Assembly (NCBI RefSeq): GCF_000350225.1
Contig: NW_005178653.1
Location: 124,001-188,000 of the forward strand
Reading direction: 5' to 3'
From: Chondrus crispus
Taxonomy: Eukaryota > Rhodophyta > Florideophyceae > Gigartinales > Gigartinaceae
DNA: 64,000 nucleotides
Numbering within the stretch: position 1 is the stretch's first letter; every line of letters begins with the position of its first letter. The notes beneath the pieces are model-generated. The model did no database searches. It saw nothing but the letters and a program-made list of their open reading frames with translations, and was not told the origin of the DNA. Positions 1 to 10,189 of this stretch are shown here, piece by piece. The position numbers and the translations under genes were made by a program.

Positions 1-993
1 TAAAAATTCGGGCAACAAGCGGATCGCTTGCCCCTCGTTCATTTCTTGAGTATCAAACTCTTGAACTAACTTTGCCAAAAAATCCAGCACAAGGACCCCG
101 TCCTCACCTGTGAACGTGTTGTCCTTCTTCACCTTAGGCGGAATATCTCTCCTAATTTTTCGCACGGCGGTCCGCCGGGAACTTGACAAATATGTCTGCG
201 GGTTCCGCAAGCGGTACGTTCGGTACGAAAGTAATTTCTTGAAGAGGTAGTTGGTCGGATTCAGCTCCTCCAGCTCCTCCTATCGCGGCCCGCGCCGCGT
301 TGCGACATCTTCGGGCTCCGCGTCCTTGTCTCTCCGCGAGGCGGACGAAGTGACTCCGCCTCGTCTGGAGGAAATTTTCTTGCTTGACGAAATTCCGTTT
401 CCGTCTTCTGAACGGCGTTCGGAATCCCCCGAATGGTTCGACGAACCGCCGTTACCATCTTCGGAGGGACCAAGCGACTCCGACTGTGAGTCGCGGTTCT
501 CCGGATCGTCACCACAGTGAACCTTGCTTGCACGTCGCTTGTCCTTCTTCGAGGGCTTCGACTTGGAACTCCGCTGCCGAGCGGGCTTGTCCTTCTTCGA
601 CCGACGGTCGCCCTCTCTACCCGAAGGGAGCGGCTCGTCGTCCAATCCTTGCGGAGCTTGATCCGCGGCCCGCTCGAGGTCCTTGAGACGTTGCGCGGCG
701 CGATCGAATCGGTCATCGATGCTTGTTCTAAATTTTCCTAAGGACTCCAAGGCTTGATTGGCGTCGCGCCTCGCGTCCTTGACCGAAATTTTCAACGAGG
801 CTAGGACCTCCGGCTCCAGACCGTCGGTCGCCTCACCTCGCTCCTTCTCGACGAGATCCACTCGAGCCGACAGCTCTCCCAAAACGGTGTGGAACTCGGA
901 TGCTTGCAACTCCAGTTGCTTCCGGACGAGGGCTAATTCAGCCTCGAGATTTTTCTTCGCTTCTTCGCGAATTTCGCTGCTCATCTTCTCCAA
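1..993 (-). pseudogene. Gag (N-terminal part) of family B Ty3/gypsy element, interrupted by one stop
   Basis: Gag forms the retrotransposon capsid in the cytoplasm. The frame opens at an ATG at 993 and reads 237 codons to a TAG at 280-282. The same frame then stays open to position 1, so this is one gag with a premature stop that continues past the window edge. Residues about 1-95 are rich in Glu, Leu and Lys and look coiled-coil. Residues 130-235 are a low-complexity Lys/Arg/Ser/Asp tail. The part after the stop (about 1-180) aligns by eye with family A gag near 3000-3170: both carry a Phe-x-Gly block followed by an EG-x-A-x-R and a Phe-Leu. It lies just downstream of LTR 1325-2263 in the same orientation, as expected for the first ORF. 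The gag identity is inferred from this match and from position; no zinc knuckle is reached inside the window. Confidence 0.72.
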
Positions 994-1307
994 CTTCTCG
1001 TCGAGGTCAGTCTTGTCGGCCGCTATCCTCGTAGGGGATTCTTGATCTCCGGGGTCCGTGCCCGTATTGGCCTAGCTCCGGGTGCGAGGACCTCGCGGGA
1101 TCCTCGACGCTCGTGCCGCTCCGCTTCTACTCGGGGACGTCGGGACCGACGTTCCCGGGTGCACTTGTTGACATCGCTCGTACGAGCGGACCTACGCAGC
1201 AAAAAAAGTTACAAACAAAAGAAAATAAAAAAGAGTCCGTTACCCAGACCAACTTCCTTGTCGTAGACAAAACAATTTATAGGTCGGGTCTCCTGTACGC
1301 AATTCTA

Positions 1308-1320
1308 GGTCGGGAGACCA
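1308..1320 (-). other. Putative tRNA primer-binding site of the minus-strand family B element
   Basis: Four bases inside the LTR end, the minus strand reads TGGTCTCCCGACC. It starts with TGG, complementary to the CCA end of a tRNA, and sits where reverse transcription would be primed. I could not match the tRNA species. Confidence 0.5.
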
Positions 1321-1324
1321 CTTT

Positions 1325-2263
1325 TGTAGTGCAATGCGCCTGTTAGGCAGAGACCATGGTCCGACGGTTCAACACAAACAACAGCAACAAAAACAACAAC
1401 TGCCAACGGCACATCGCTACGGAGCGTTCGAAGCTCCCTGTCCTCTTTAAGCGGGTTTGCGGCCCGCAGTAGCTCGCATCCCTGATAAGGGGGGGGCAAA
1501 GAGAAGGGCCCAGCCCGGGATCGGTAAATGGTGGTAAAGACTTGTAAAGGCAGCTGCTCGACGAGTTCGGAGGGGTGTTAAAGTAAACCTGGTCCGATGG
1601 GTCGTAAATCCAATGCTCGAAGAGCGCCTTGTACACCTTATACCCTTGATAAGGTCTTCGACGGGGACGTCGCAACGTAGCCCGTCGGGAAAGAAGAAAA
1701 CGTAGCAGCGCTACACCGTCGTACTGCCCGATGGCAAAGTACCAACAACGGATCGGTCGCAACCAGATTCCGATGGAACCAACACTGAGAAAAGCACCAC
1801 TGGTGCACCAAGACAAAAGCCCGATGGCGAATGACGTCACGTTGCGGATCGCAATCCTACAAAGTGGGACGAACTCAAGATTAAGGGAGATTAGGATAGG
1901 GAAATAAAGGAAAATTGGTAAGGAAAAAGGGGACCCCCGAGCGCTGAGGATAAAGTAATCTGTAGTTAAAGGGGATGTCTTGTAAAAGACGGACTTCAAC
2001 CAAGGCGATATCAGACTCTGGCAACTCGGGTTACCTTTACTGACTTGGTGGTCAGAGGGCTAAGGTATATACCGCCCCGCCGGAGCCGCTACAGTAGCTC
2101 TCGGCGCTAGATCCTAGATCTAATCTAATGTTAAATAACTAATATGCAACTAATTAAAATTAATAGTTAAAATAATATAGTGAAATAATTTCCACTTTTG
2201 CTTGTCATACCCTATCATTTCCATTTCTTTTCACCCCCCTGTGCGGCCGCTTATTGCACTACA
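1325..2263 (-). repeat. LTR of family B gypsy element (copy 1, minus orientation)
   Basis: The repeat is bounded by TGTAGTGCAAT and its inverse ATTGCACTACA, an 11-bp terminal inverted repeat starting TG and ending CA. Copies with the same ends and clearly related interiors lie in plus orientation at 22413-23459 and 26026-27054. All three share an AT-rich block near the start, a TATA-like GGTATATACCGCC block (here 2063-2075), and a TTGCGACCG-containing block. It acts as the 5' LTR of the gag at 1-993. It abuts family A gag at 2264 directly, suggesting this element, or a rearrangement using its end, cut off the 5' end of the family A element. Confidence 0.85.
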
Positions 2264-2285
2264 CCTGCGCGCCCCCGTCGACTAG

Positions 2286-4534
2286 CTACAGTCCCGTTTG
2301 GTACTGGTCGAAGAGGCGCGCATCGATTACCCCGCCGTGGACGCTGCGGGTCGACCCGCGAGTGCAAACTCCGGAGTCCGACGCGACCCGCAACCCTTCC
2401 CATCAGCCGAACAGATGGGAGCGTTCGCGCACATGGCGGCGGAGCTCAACTCAACGCGCCGCCGTGCCCGTGAGATGGAACAGACCTCGGCCGAGAGGCC
2501 GCCCGGAGCCCCCTCGAGTGGGCCCGTTGCCACTGTTCCTCCGGGCGCATCCGGAGCGCAGGAGTGGCCCCCGACTGGAGCCGTCACCAGTGGGAGGGCG
2601 GAGGACATCAGGCCGACGGCGGACGCGAACTTCGCGTCCGAGACTCAAGCCCTGCCGTATGCGTCCGGAAGCATGCGGCAGTCCCAACGGGTTCCGAACG
2701 AACCCGACCGTGGCCGTGGAAGAGTCGCCCGCGGATCAGGGGAACCGATTCTCCCCTTGGATCCTCGCTGGGGCGGCTACCAGCCAGCGGATCTTACCGC
2801 ACATCCGGCCCCGTCGACGTCCGAACGTTTCCCGTCACGCCGTTCGGAACGTTGGGCCCCGCCGAACCCGGGCTCGAGCCCGTCCACACCATGATACAGG
2901 AGTTCAGCGCCGTCGCGAACTACCGCATGTATCGGTTGGACAACACCTCGACGCTCGTTACCTCGGGTGACGCGAGACGGATCGCCAAGTACGTCCAACG
3001 CTGCCGTGGGCTCCGTCCCACGATGAAGAGCTTCGACGGTACTGACGCGATTCAGTTGCTCCCGTTCCTGAAGGATATCCGGATAACCTTCAATGCCCAG
3101 CACCTGACCGAAGGTGTGGCAATCCGTGTCTTCGCTCACTTCCTCGAGCGGGACGCGGAGCGGTTGTATACGAGTTACACCATGCGCGGCCTCCGGGCCG
3201 GCCAGCTCCACGACGACACGAGCTAGCCTGGTCTCGTCAACCAATTTATCAAACGCTACCTAACCGACGACTTGTTAGGGGAAGCGTTTGATGCTGTCGC
3301 GTCGGCGCGACAGCTTCCTCACGAAACCGAGAACACGTTCGAAGACCGGCTGGAATCCGCCGCGTTTCGATGCACGGCCTTGTTCTCAGAACAAGCCCTC
3401 GCGCACTACTTCGTGCGCGGGTTGTCCACTGCGACCCGGGCTGCAGTGGCAGAGACGATGCATAGGTTGCCCGGACAACAGAAGACCGAACTCTCAACGA
3501 TTCGCCGTATCGCAACGGCCGAGGGTACAACCTATCGCGCTCGTCGCGGGTTGCCGCTGCCGGACCCGAAGCCGGCAGCGAAGGGAGTCCGAACTCCAAA
3601 GTCGCACGGAACGAGTTCGCCGGCGACCGCCCTCCACATTGGAGAAGATGAGTGGCAGGCCGACCCTGTCCTCATCACGCAAGGCTTCGACCGGGCAGGA
3701 GGCCGACCCCCTACGCCAGCTTCCACCGGTTCGACCGGAAGCTTGGCAACGGCGTTCGCACACACGCCGAGGGCCACTGGTGGTCCGAACCACAATATGG
3801 CCGAGCTGGATATCTCCCGTCGAGAAGGAGACGGCGGGCTGCCTAACGTGCCTCGACTCACCGATGAGGAGGCACGCCACGCGGCGACTTTCGCGTCGAC
3901 CGATGGCAGCGCGTACATTTGTTGGCTGTGCCGGACGTACGGCCACGCCATGTACGCGTGCCCATTCCTGTCGCCTGAACAACGTCAGTTCACGGCGTAC
4001 AGGAACTACCGCTATCAGATGGAGACGCGCCCCGGAATGCGCAATCTCATCCAGCAGTCTACGCGGGCAGACCGAGGCCCGCGTCGAGGTGACCCGAGCG
4101 GATCGGGTGGGGGCGTCCGTTTTGCCCCTCGTGAAGGCGGGTACCGATACCCGGGGACCGATCAAAGGGATCCACGTGACCCTCGTCGGATGGATATGCG
4201 ATATCCCCGTCGAGATGGGCGAGGCTACCGGGGCCGACCCCCGTTGCCCCAAGGGGTACAGAACGCCATCATGTACCTCCAAGATAGGGCTGGAGAGACG
4301 CACCCCCAGCGCATGGAAGGAGGCGGAGGAGAGCCCGTTCTCTCCGCCCCTCGAATATTGCAACGGCCGGACGTTGCAATCCAAGGCCACGAAGTATCCG
4401 ATTACTTCGTAGAAGATGCCCAGTCGGGGTGGGGAAACCGTCCCCATCCGCGCGGCCAGGCGCCCGTCGACGCGCTAGCTAACGATAGCCAAGCGAATAG
4501 CACTGACAGCTCGGGTAGTTCGAAAACCCCGTAA
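2286..4534 (+). pseudogene. Gag of family A Ty3/gypsy element, 5'-truncated, with frameshift and internal stop
   Basis: Gag polyprotein of the element whose pol follows at 5517-9233. No ATG opens the frame; coding starts near 2298, right after the neighbouring LTR end. The first frame runs to about 2894, then the reading moves to another frame near 2880. It continues through the capsid-like part (about 2900-3500) but meets a TAG at 3224-3226. It reopens in the same frame and ends at TAA 4532-4534. A retroviral zinc knuckle (C-x2-C-x4-H-x4-C, CWLCRTYGHAMYAC) lies near 3919-3960, followed by an Arg/Gly/Asp-rich tail typical of nucleocapsid. One frameshift and one stop make it non-functional as it stands. 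The role is secure from the knuckle and from gag-before-pol order. Confidence 0.82.
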
Positions 4535-4570
4535 AGACGGTTACGTTCGCGGGGTCGCATGAACCGTCTT
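4534..4570 (+). promoter_or_regulatory. Stem-loop straddling the family A gag stop codon
   Basis: AAGACGGTT at 4534-4542 pairs perfectly with AACCGTCTT at 4562-4570 around a 19-nt loop. The left arm begins at the last base of the gag stop TAA. The protease frame is -1 relative to gag and is already open across this stop. A recoding or readthrough role is inferred only from the position. Confidence 0.35.
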
Positions 4571-4680
4571 GTCACACCAACCTAGACCCGCCCCTATTTG
4601 TCCCCGGCGGGGGAGGGGAATGTTTACCGATATTATTCCCCTCAAACCAGCACAAGCGCACCGATACACCCGTAAGCTCG

Positions 4681-5556
4681 GTGCGAAAGGACGAAGACGC
4701 TGAGGCAACCGTGAGCCCGGCGCACATAGAGGAAGGCACTGTGGCAACCGTGAGCCAAGTGCCTGACAAGAAGCGCATCGAACACGCCGGCGGCCCGACC
4801 CAGGGAGACCCGGGGCCGCCAGAAGAATTCAAGCCGCGTACGAACGCGACTTGTCGCGGGGACGCGGCCGACCGAAGGGCGCCGCGCGACCAAGGCCGAA
4901 GGACGCGGAAGAGAAGTCAGAACCGGCGCCGGCGGCCCAGGCAGAACGATCTCGCCGAGCCGGGCACGCCGAAGGTGGTCGACGGCGTCATTTGCCTTAT
5001 GACGTCGAAGATTTACAACGTCCTCGGCTCGATAGCCACGGAGGGAAATGCCTCCAAGCCCCGCACGATCGCCGTTGATACGTGCTCGGGGTACAATCTG
5101 ATGAGGAAGGCCGAACTTCCTCCCGATTGGTCGCGGTACGTCATCCGCGACACGCCACTGCCACGATTGGCAGGCGCGAATAGCAACCCGCTTAAGCTCT
5201 CGGCCGTCGTACGTCTGGCCGTGCGGTTGAGGAACACGACGTTCCGAATTCCGTTCGTCGTGGCGGACCAGCTCGCCGTGCCGGTCCTCCTTGGTACGGC
5301 CTTCATCGATACACACGTACGAAGTATCGACATTGAAGCTCAACGGTCGGAGCTCCGCCAAGGTGGCTCCGTTGCCATCGTCGATGGGAAAGGAGAGCCG
5401 ACTCCCCCAACCAGGCGGCACGGACATCAGACAGCCGGGCTGACGCACGCGACGAAGCCCCGCAGGCGATCCGAATCGCCCGCTGGGTTACCATCCCCGC
5501 GAGGTCGCAGGCCCGTGTGCGCGTTACCACGACGGGGAGGGGCCTCGTTTTTATAG
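4681..5556 (+). CDS. Aspartic protease region of family A gypsy element
   Basis: Pepsin-like retrotransposon protease that cleaves Gag-Pol in the particle. The frame is -1 relative to gag and is open from before the gag stop, so the listed start (GTG) is not a true initiation site. Residues 1-120 are a charged linker. An active-site-like VDTCSGYNL block lies near 5072-5098, where the family normally has D-T/S-G-A; here Cys replaces Gly, which may abolish activity. The second conserved motif, VPVLLGTAF, lies near 5278-5304. Beyond about 5440 the reading that matches family B pol is in the next -1 frame, so the last 35-40 codons here are probably not translated as drawn. The assignment rests on motif order and on its position between gag and RT. 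Confidence 0.75.
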   Translation: MRKDEDAEATVSPAHIEEGTVATVSQVPDKKRIEHAGGPTQGDPGPPEEFKPRTNATCRGDAADRRAPRDQGRRTRKRSQNRRRRPRQNDLAEPGTPKVVDGVICLMTSKIYNVLGSIATEGNASKPRTIAVDTCSGYNLMRKAELPPDWSRYVIRDTPLPRLAGANSNPLKLSAVVRLAVRLRNTTFRIPFVVADQLAVPVLLGTAFIDTHVRSIDIEAQRSELRQGGSVAIVDGKGEPTPPTRRHGHQTAGLTHATKPRRRSESPAGLPSPRGRRPVCALPRRGGASFL

Positions 5557-8500
5557 AGCCGAAGCCGTCACTCCAACACCGACATGGAGTGAGGCTGACG
5601 AACGGCGTCGTCGAGGTCCTGCCGAACCAGACCTTCGACGTCATCGTCGCGAACTTTTCGCGACAGGAAAGGCGGCTTCCGAAGCACACCGTCGTAGGAT
5701 ACGCGAAGCGCAACCCCCTCGCGATCTTGACGCCCGAACGTCGCATCGCCGAGGGGATCGCGCACGCGCTACACCTCACCGACTTGGCCGATCAAGTCGG
5801 AACGGCAGGAGCTGGTCGACCAGGCTCCGCCCAGGGGGCAAACGTTGAGAAGAGAGGAGCCGGTACGGACGGCAGACCGGCGAAGTTCCCGCCGCCGGAA
5901 GGGGGCACTGCACCCGCCTCTAAAAAGGATCCCGAAAATCCGCCGGAGGATTGGGAAAAAGAAATCGACTTGTCATACATCGATGATGACAAGTTCCGGT
6001 GCCACGTGCTCGAGATGCTCCGTAAGCACTCGAGTCTGTGGAGCGGGGCGCTCGGAACGATCGGAGCGACCGAACACCGCATTCCCCTCGAACCGGGTAC
6101 GAAGCCGATACGTTCAATGCCCTACCGAAAGGGGCCGGCTATGCGTGAGATGGTTGCCAAGGAAGTCAACAAAATGTTGAACGCAGGGGTAATCGAACCC
6201 GCAAGCACCGAGTGGGCGTCTCCCGTGGTGCTCGTACCGAAGAAAGACGGCTCTCTTCGGTTCTGCGTGGACTACCGGCGTCTCAACGCGAAGACGGCAG
6301 CGGATTCGTATCCGCTGCCCCGGATGGACGACTGCATCGATTCGCTCGGAGATGCAGCCGTCTTCACGACGTTGGACTGCAATTCCGGTTATAGGCGGAT
6401 CCCCGTCGCTCCGGAAGACCGGGACAAGACCACTTTCACTACGCATATGGGCACGTTTCGCCATTTGCGTATGCTGTTCGGGCTAAAAGGGGCACCGGCC
6501 ACCTTCCAACGTGCCCTCGACATCATCCTATCTGGCGTCCGATGGCAGATATGCCTCGTCTACCTGGATGATGTCATCGTGTTGTCCCGTACGCACGGAA
6601 AACACGCGAAGCATCTCGACACTGTCTTGAGCTTGTTGAGGAGCGCCGGAATCTCCCTCAAGCTCAAGAAGTGTAGCTTCTTCCAACCGAAGGTGCACTA
6701 CCTGGGGCACGTCATTTCCTCAGGTAAGCTGAGCGTCGCCGATGCGGCGGCGGACGCCTTCAAGACGTTCACGTTTCCGAGGACGTTGAAGCAGGTGCGC
6801 TCGTACCTCGGAGCGTGCAACGTCTACCGCCGCTTCGTGAAGGGGTTCGCGAAGATTGCGCGCCCATTAACGGACATGACGTGCAAGGACGCGGACCCCA
6901 ACTTCGACGACCCGACCGAGCTGCAACTTCAAGCGTTTGAAGCGTTGAAAGAGCGGATGATTTCCCCGCCGATCCTAGCATTGCCGCGGTACGGTCGGCC
7001 GTACATGATCGACACGGATTCTAGTGCCTATCAACTGGGCTGTACGTTGCTCCAGGAACACGAAGGCGCCAACGACTGGCGCCCCGTGGGGTATTGGTCG
7101 TACTCACTCTCCGATAGTGAGCGCAACTACAGCGCTACGGAGCGCGAATGCTTTGCCGTAGTGTGGGCCGTCCGCACACTACGGCCGTACATCGAAGGTA
7201 CCAAGTTCATCGTCCGGACGGACCATGATGCCCTCCGATGGCTTATGTCTCTCACGGAGAGTTCCGGAAGGCTTACCCGGTGGCGACTGCGGTTGGCGGA
7301 ATACGACTTCACCATCCAGTACCGCCCCGGGCGCGTGCACCAGGTGCCCGATGCCCTGTCACGCCTCGTGTCGCCAAGGGTCACCGACGACCCTCGCCCA
7401 GTCGTCGAGGTGGATGACGACATTCCCACCTTCGATGCGGGTACGACCGTCCGTGACATTTCGGACGAGCTCGCGGACCACGTCTGCACCGCGAGCTGCG
7501 ATCACAAGGCCGTCCATGTCTTCGTGACAACAAGGAACCAAGCCGGATCGCGAAGAGGTTCGCGCGTCCGTACGCGCGATGAGCCGCGGGGCGACGACGA
7601 GGCCCCCGCTCTTGAAGGACCCACCTCGTTCTGGGAGAAGAACGACAAGTTCGACGCTGTCGACATCGAGCGCGCCGAACAACCCGAAATTGGCGCGCCC
7701 GCCTCCACGGTCGCCCCTCCGCAGGACGACCTTCCGGCCCCTCTTACGTTAGAGGAGATAGCCGAAGAGCAACGCGTGGATGACTTCTGCCAGACCATAC
7801 TGGCACGACAGTCAGAGTCCCGGGACTCCGCGTTCTTCGAGAACCACCACGGGGTGCTCAAATGGAGGCACCCCTTCGACGCTGACATCGTGCAGGTCGT
7901 GGTGCCTCGGACGCTACGGGCTCGGCTGCTTCAGCTCTGCCACACACCAACCATCGCGGGGCACCCGGGCCAAAACCGTATGTACTTCGAGCTCCGTCGC
8001 GAGTACTACTGGCCCCATCTCGCTGCAGATGTCGCAGCTACGGTGCGAGAGTGCCGAACATGCGCGATGAACCGTGTTAAGTTGCGGAAACACCTCAACC
8101 GTTTGAAGTTGTTTCCGGCAACACGGCCGCTTGAGAGCCTCGCCATCGACATCTTGGGACCGCTACCCAAGACGAAGGCAGGGAAACGGTTCCTTCCCGT
8201 AATTACGGACCGTTTCACCAAGCTGACTCAAGTTGTGGCACTGTGGACCGTAACCGCGTACACGGTCGCCGTCGCGTTCTGCGACGCGTGGGTATTTAAA
8301 TACGGCGTCCCACGCTCGCTACTGTCAGATAACGGACCGCAGTTTAAGGCGAAGTTCTTCCACGGCACGTGCCGTGTCCTGGGGGTGACGAACTTGTACA
8401 CTTCGGCGTACCAACCCCAGACGAACGGGCAGGTCGAGCGATACAACCGGACGATCGCTTCGATGTTACGGAATTACGTCGGCGAACATCAGGACGACTG

Positions 8501-9233
8501 GGACGTGTACGTGGGGCCGCTCACGTACGCGTACAACTCCCACGTACATCGTACGACGAGTACCACGCCCTTCGAGCTCGTCCTCAGCCGACCCCCACCG
8601 GAGTTCTCTCTACGTAGAGCCGACGGTGACGCGCCCCCGTTCGATAGGGGCAACGCGGGCGCTGAGTTCCTCAAGACGTTGGACGACACGATCCAGAAGG
8701 CGCACGGGAACCTACGCCGGACGCAGGCTCGGTACAAGCGCGACTTCGATAAGCGCGTCAGACGGCTCAACGCACGTATCAAGCCAGGTAATTACGTCTA
8801 CCTGAACCCCACGGATGGGGCAAAGACGTCTAACAAACCCGCGTCCCCCGCCGTTGGGCCATACCGGGTACTCGCCAACGACCGGCGAACCATCACGATC
8901 GATCGTGATGGTGTCACAGAGCGTGTCTCCGCAGACCGCTGCGTGTACGCGCCACCACCGACGGGTGCGCCACGGGCGAGTACGACAACCCCAAGTGACC
9001 TTGCCGACAAGGTCACCGAGGGCACGCAGTATGCCGTGGAACGATTACTCCGGCATCGAGCCATGGAGGACGGAACAATCGAGTTCCTCATCAAGTGGGC
9101 GGATTACGACACGCCCACATGGACCGCCCGGACTCACGTTCCGGAGGAGTTGGTGTCTAGTTACGCCCAACGCCTCCGGAGACGCACCGGCAGGGACCTC
9201 ACGTCTGACGTGAACGCGGACGTTCACGCTTGA
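5517..9233 (+). CDS. pol: Pol of family A chromovirus: RT, RNase H, integrase, chromodomain
   Basis: A 1,238-codon uninterrupted Pol. Reverse transcriptase spans roughly residues 200-375 (FCVDYRRLN, then YLDD near residue 350). RNase H is at about 495-620 (IDTDSSAYQLG, ERNYSATERE, RTDHDALRWL). An integrase zinc-binding region lies near 810-850 (H...H, CRTCAMN). The DDE core has Asp in AIDILG (about 877), Asp in SDNGPQF (about 937) and Glu in NGQVER (about 972). A C-terminal chromodomain is at about 1169-1222 (EFLIKWADYDTPTW), which in chromoviruses targets integration to modified chromatin. The first codon is GTG with no real ATG; the frame is open upstream and matches family B from about 5465, so it is probably entered by frameshift from the protease. 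RT and integrase catalytic residues are all present. This is the best-preserved retroelement ORF in the window. Confidence 0.95.
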   Translation: MRVTTTGRGLVFIEPKPSLQHRHGVRLTNGVVEVLPNQTFDVIVANFSRQERRLPKHTVVGYAKRNPLAILTPERRIAEGIAHALHLTDLADQVGTAGAGRPGSAQGANVEKRGAGTDGRPAKFPPPEGGTAPASKKDPENPPEDWEKEIDLSYIDDDKFRCHVLEMLRKHSSLWSGALGTIGATEHRIPLEPGTKPIRSMPYRKGPAMREMVAKEVNKMLNAGVIEPASTEWASPVVLVPKKDGSLRFCVDYRRLNAKTAADSYPLPRMDDCIDSLGDAAVFTTLDCNSGYRRIPVAPEDRDKTTFTTHMGTFRHLRMLFGLKGAPATFQRALDIILSGVRWQICLVYLDDVIVLSRTHGKHAKHLDTVLSLLRSAGISLKLKKCSFFQPKVHYLGHVISSGKLSVADAAADAFKTFTFPRTLKQVRSYLGACNVYRRFVKGFAKIARPLTDMTCKDADPNFDDPTELQLQAFEALKERMISPPILALPRYGRPYMIDTDSSAYQLGCTLLQEHEGANDWRPVGYWSYSLSDSERNYSATERECFAVVWAVRTLRPYIEGTKFIVRTDHDALRWLMSLTESSGRLTRWRLRLAEYDFTIQYRPGRVHQVPDALSRLVSPRVTDDPRPVVEVDDDIPTFDAGTTVRDISDELADHVCTASCDHKAVHVFVTTRNQAGSRRGSRVRTRDEPRGDDEAPALEGPTSFWEKNDKFDAVDIERAEQPEIGAPASTVAPPQDDLPAPLTLEEIAEEQRVDDFCQTILARQSESRDSAFFENHHGVLKWRHPFDADIVQVVVPRTLRARLLQLCHTPTIAGHPGQNRMYFELRREYYWPHLAADVAATVRECRTCAMNRVKLRKHLNRLKLFPATRPLESLAIDILGPLPKTKAGKRFLPVITDRFTKLTQVVALWTVTAYTVAVAFCDAWVFKYGVPRSLLSDNGPQFKAKFFHGTCRVLGVTNLYTSAYQPQTNGQVERYNRTIASMLRNYVGEHQDDWDVYVGPLTYAYNSHVHRTTSTTPFELVLSRPPPEFSLRRADGDAPPFDRGNAGAEFLKTLDDTIQKAHGNLRRTQARYKRDFDKRVRRLNARIKPGNYVYLNPTDGAKTSNKPASPAVGPYRVLANDRRTITIDRDGVTERVSADRCVYAPPPTGAPRASTTTPSDLADKVTEGTQYAVERLLRHRAMEDGTIEFLIKWADYDTPTWTARTHVPEELVSSYAQRLRRRTGRDLTSDVNADVHA

Positions 9234-9242
9234 GAGGGGGGC
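9232..9242 (+). other. Polypurine tract after family A pol, without its LTR
   Basis: GAGAGGGGGG follows the pol stop directly. In the related tail at 23571-23585 the matching G-run leads straight into an LTR starting TGTGGTATAA. Here unrelated sequence follows, so the 3' LTR has been lost at this junction. Confidence 0.5.
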
Positions 9243-10189
9243 CCTCAACCGCTTCGTTACGGTTGACGTGAGGACCGCACAGAAGTCACGCCGTATTTGA
9301 CTTCCGAAACCCAAGGACACACGACGTAAAGGCGAGGCAGTACGGACTGCCAGCAAGGATCTCGACCCCGCAGTGAACGCCGACACGAGGACGCCGAGCT
9401 CAAAGGGAAGTCGAATACCCCTTCCGGAGCTGAAAGGTCGGACAATCACCCCCCGAACAGGGTCACCGGACGTTCCGTTAAGTCCGATCACCGCGGCGAG
9501 GGGAGGTCCGACGACTGAGGCAACCCCAACGGAATCACGGGAGCCCTTGGCATAATAGGACACAGTGGCGGAAGGAAGCGGTACCTCCTACAGTACCCCA
9601 CGCTGGAGGTTCGTAACGCGAGTGGAGGCCGAACGGCGATCGCCTCCATACGGCACATAAGCCCCGGAACTCGGAAGGGGTTAAGCAATACAAGGTGTTG
9701 CAAGTTGCGGAGAGAAGCTGAAACGCGGGGCGCAGAGACCGAGTGTCACTGTGGCTCGTGAGGATGGGGGTCCCGGATGAGACAACGAGCAGCTCCGCCA
9801 ACGGCTAATACGCGAAAATTGGGGCAAGCAGAAAACTACACCGCCATACCCCCGACCCTGTCTCGACAGCACCACCAGCGGATGAGGTGTGAAAAAATGA
9901 GAAGAAATGGGGACACTTGTCGTACAGTGCGGCAACCACACGCAGCGCACCGCTCGCTCGTTGTCAATCCGCCATCACCCTCGAGAAAATTAACGGAAAA
10001 CATGCGCACGACGGGCGCAACGCACGTGCACAAAAGTACGCACAGGCGGCATAAGGGACACACCATACACTGTAGGACGACCGGCCGTGGCATTTGTACC
10101 CCCCTCCGATGCGACCACGCGACCGCCCGCTGCACGCCGAGGAGCACGCCATCCTCGAGGGAGTCATCGGATGCCGGACCGCGACGTGA
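9243..10189 (+). other. Non-coding GC-rich stretch between the two gypsy elements
   Basis: No ORF with recognisable content; the frames that stay open do so because of high GC. It lies where a family A 3' LTR and the 5' LTR plus gag start of family B would be expected, yet matches neither LTR family by eye. Confidence 0.5.

Noticed and set aside
1343..1999. 218-codon minus-strand ORF
   Set aside because: Lies wholly inside an LTR and is not kept open in the two related LTR copies.
5545..5556. Slippery GTTTTTA before the stop of the family A protease frame
   Set aside because: Pol-frame similarity to family B already begins near 5465, upstream of this site, so the frame change must occur earlier.
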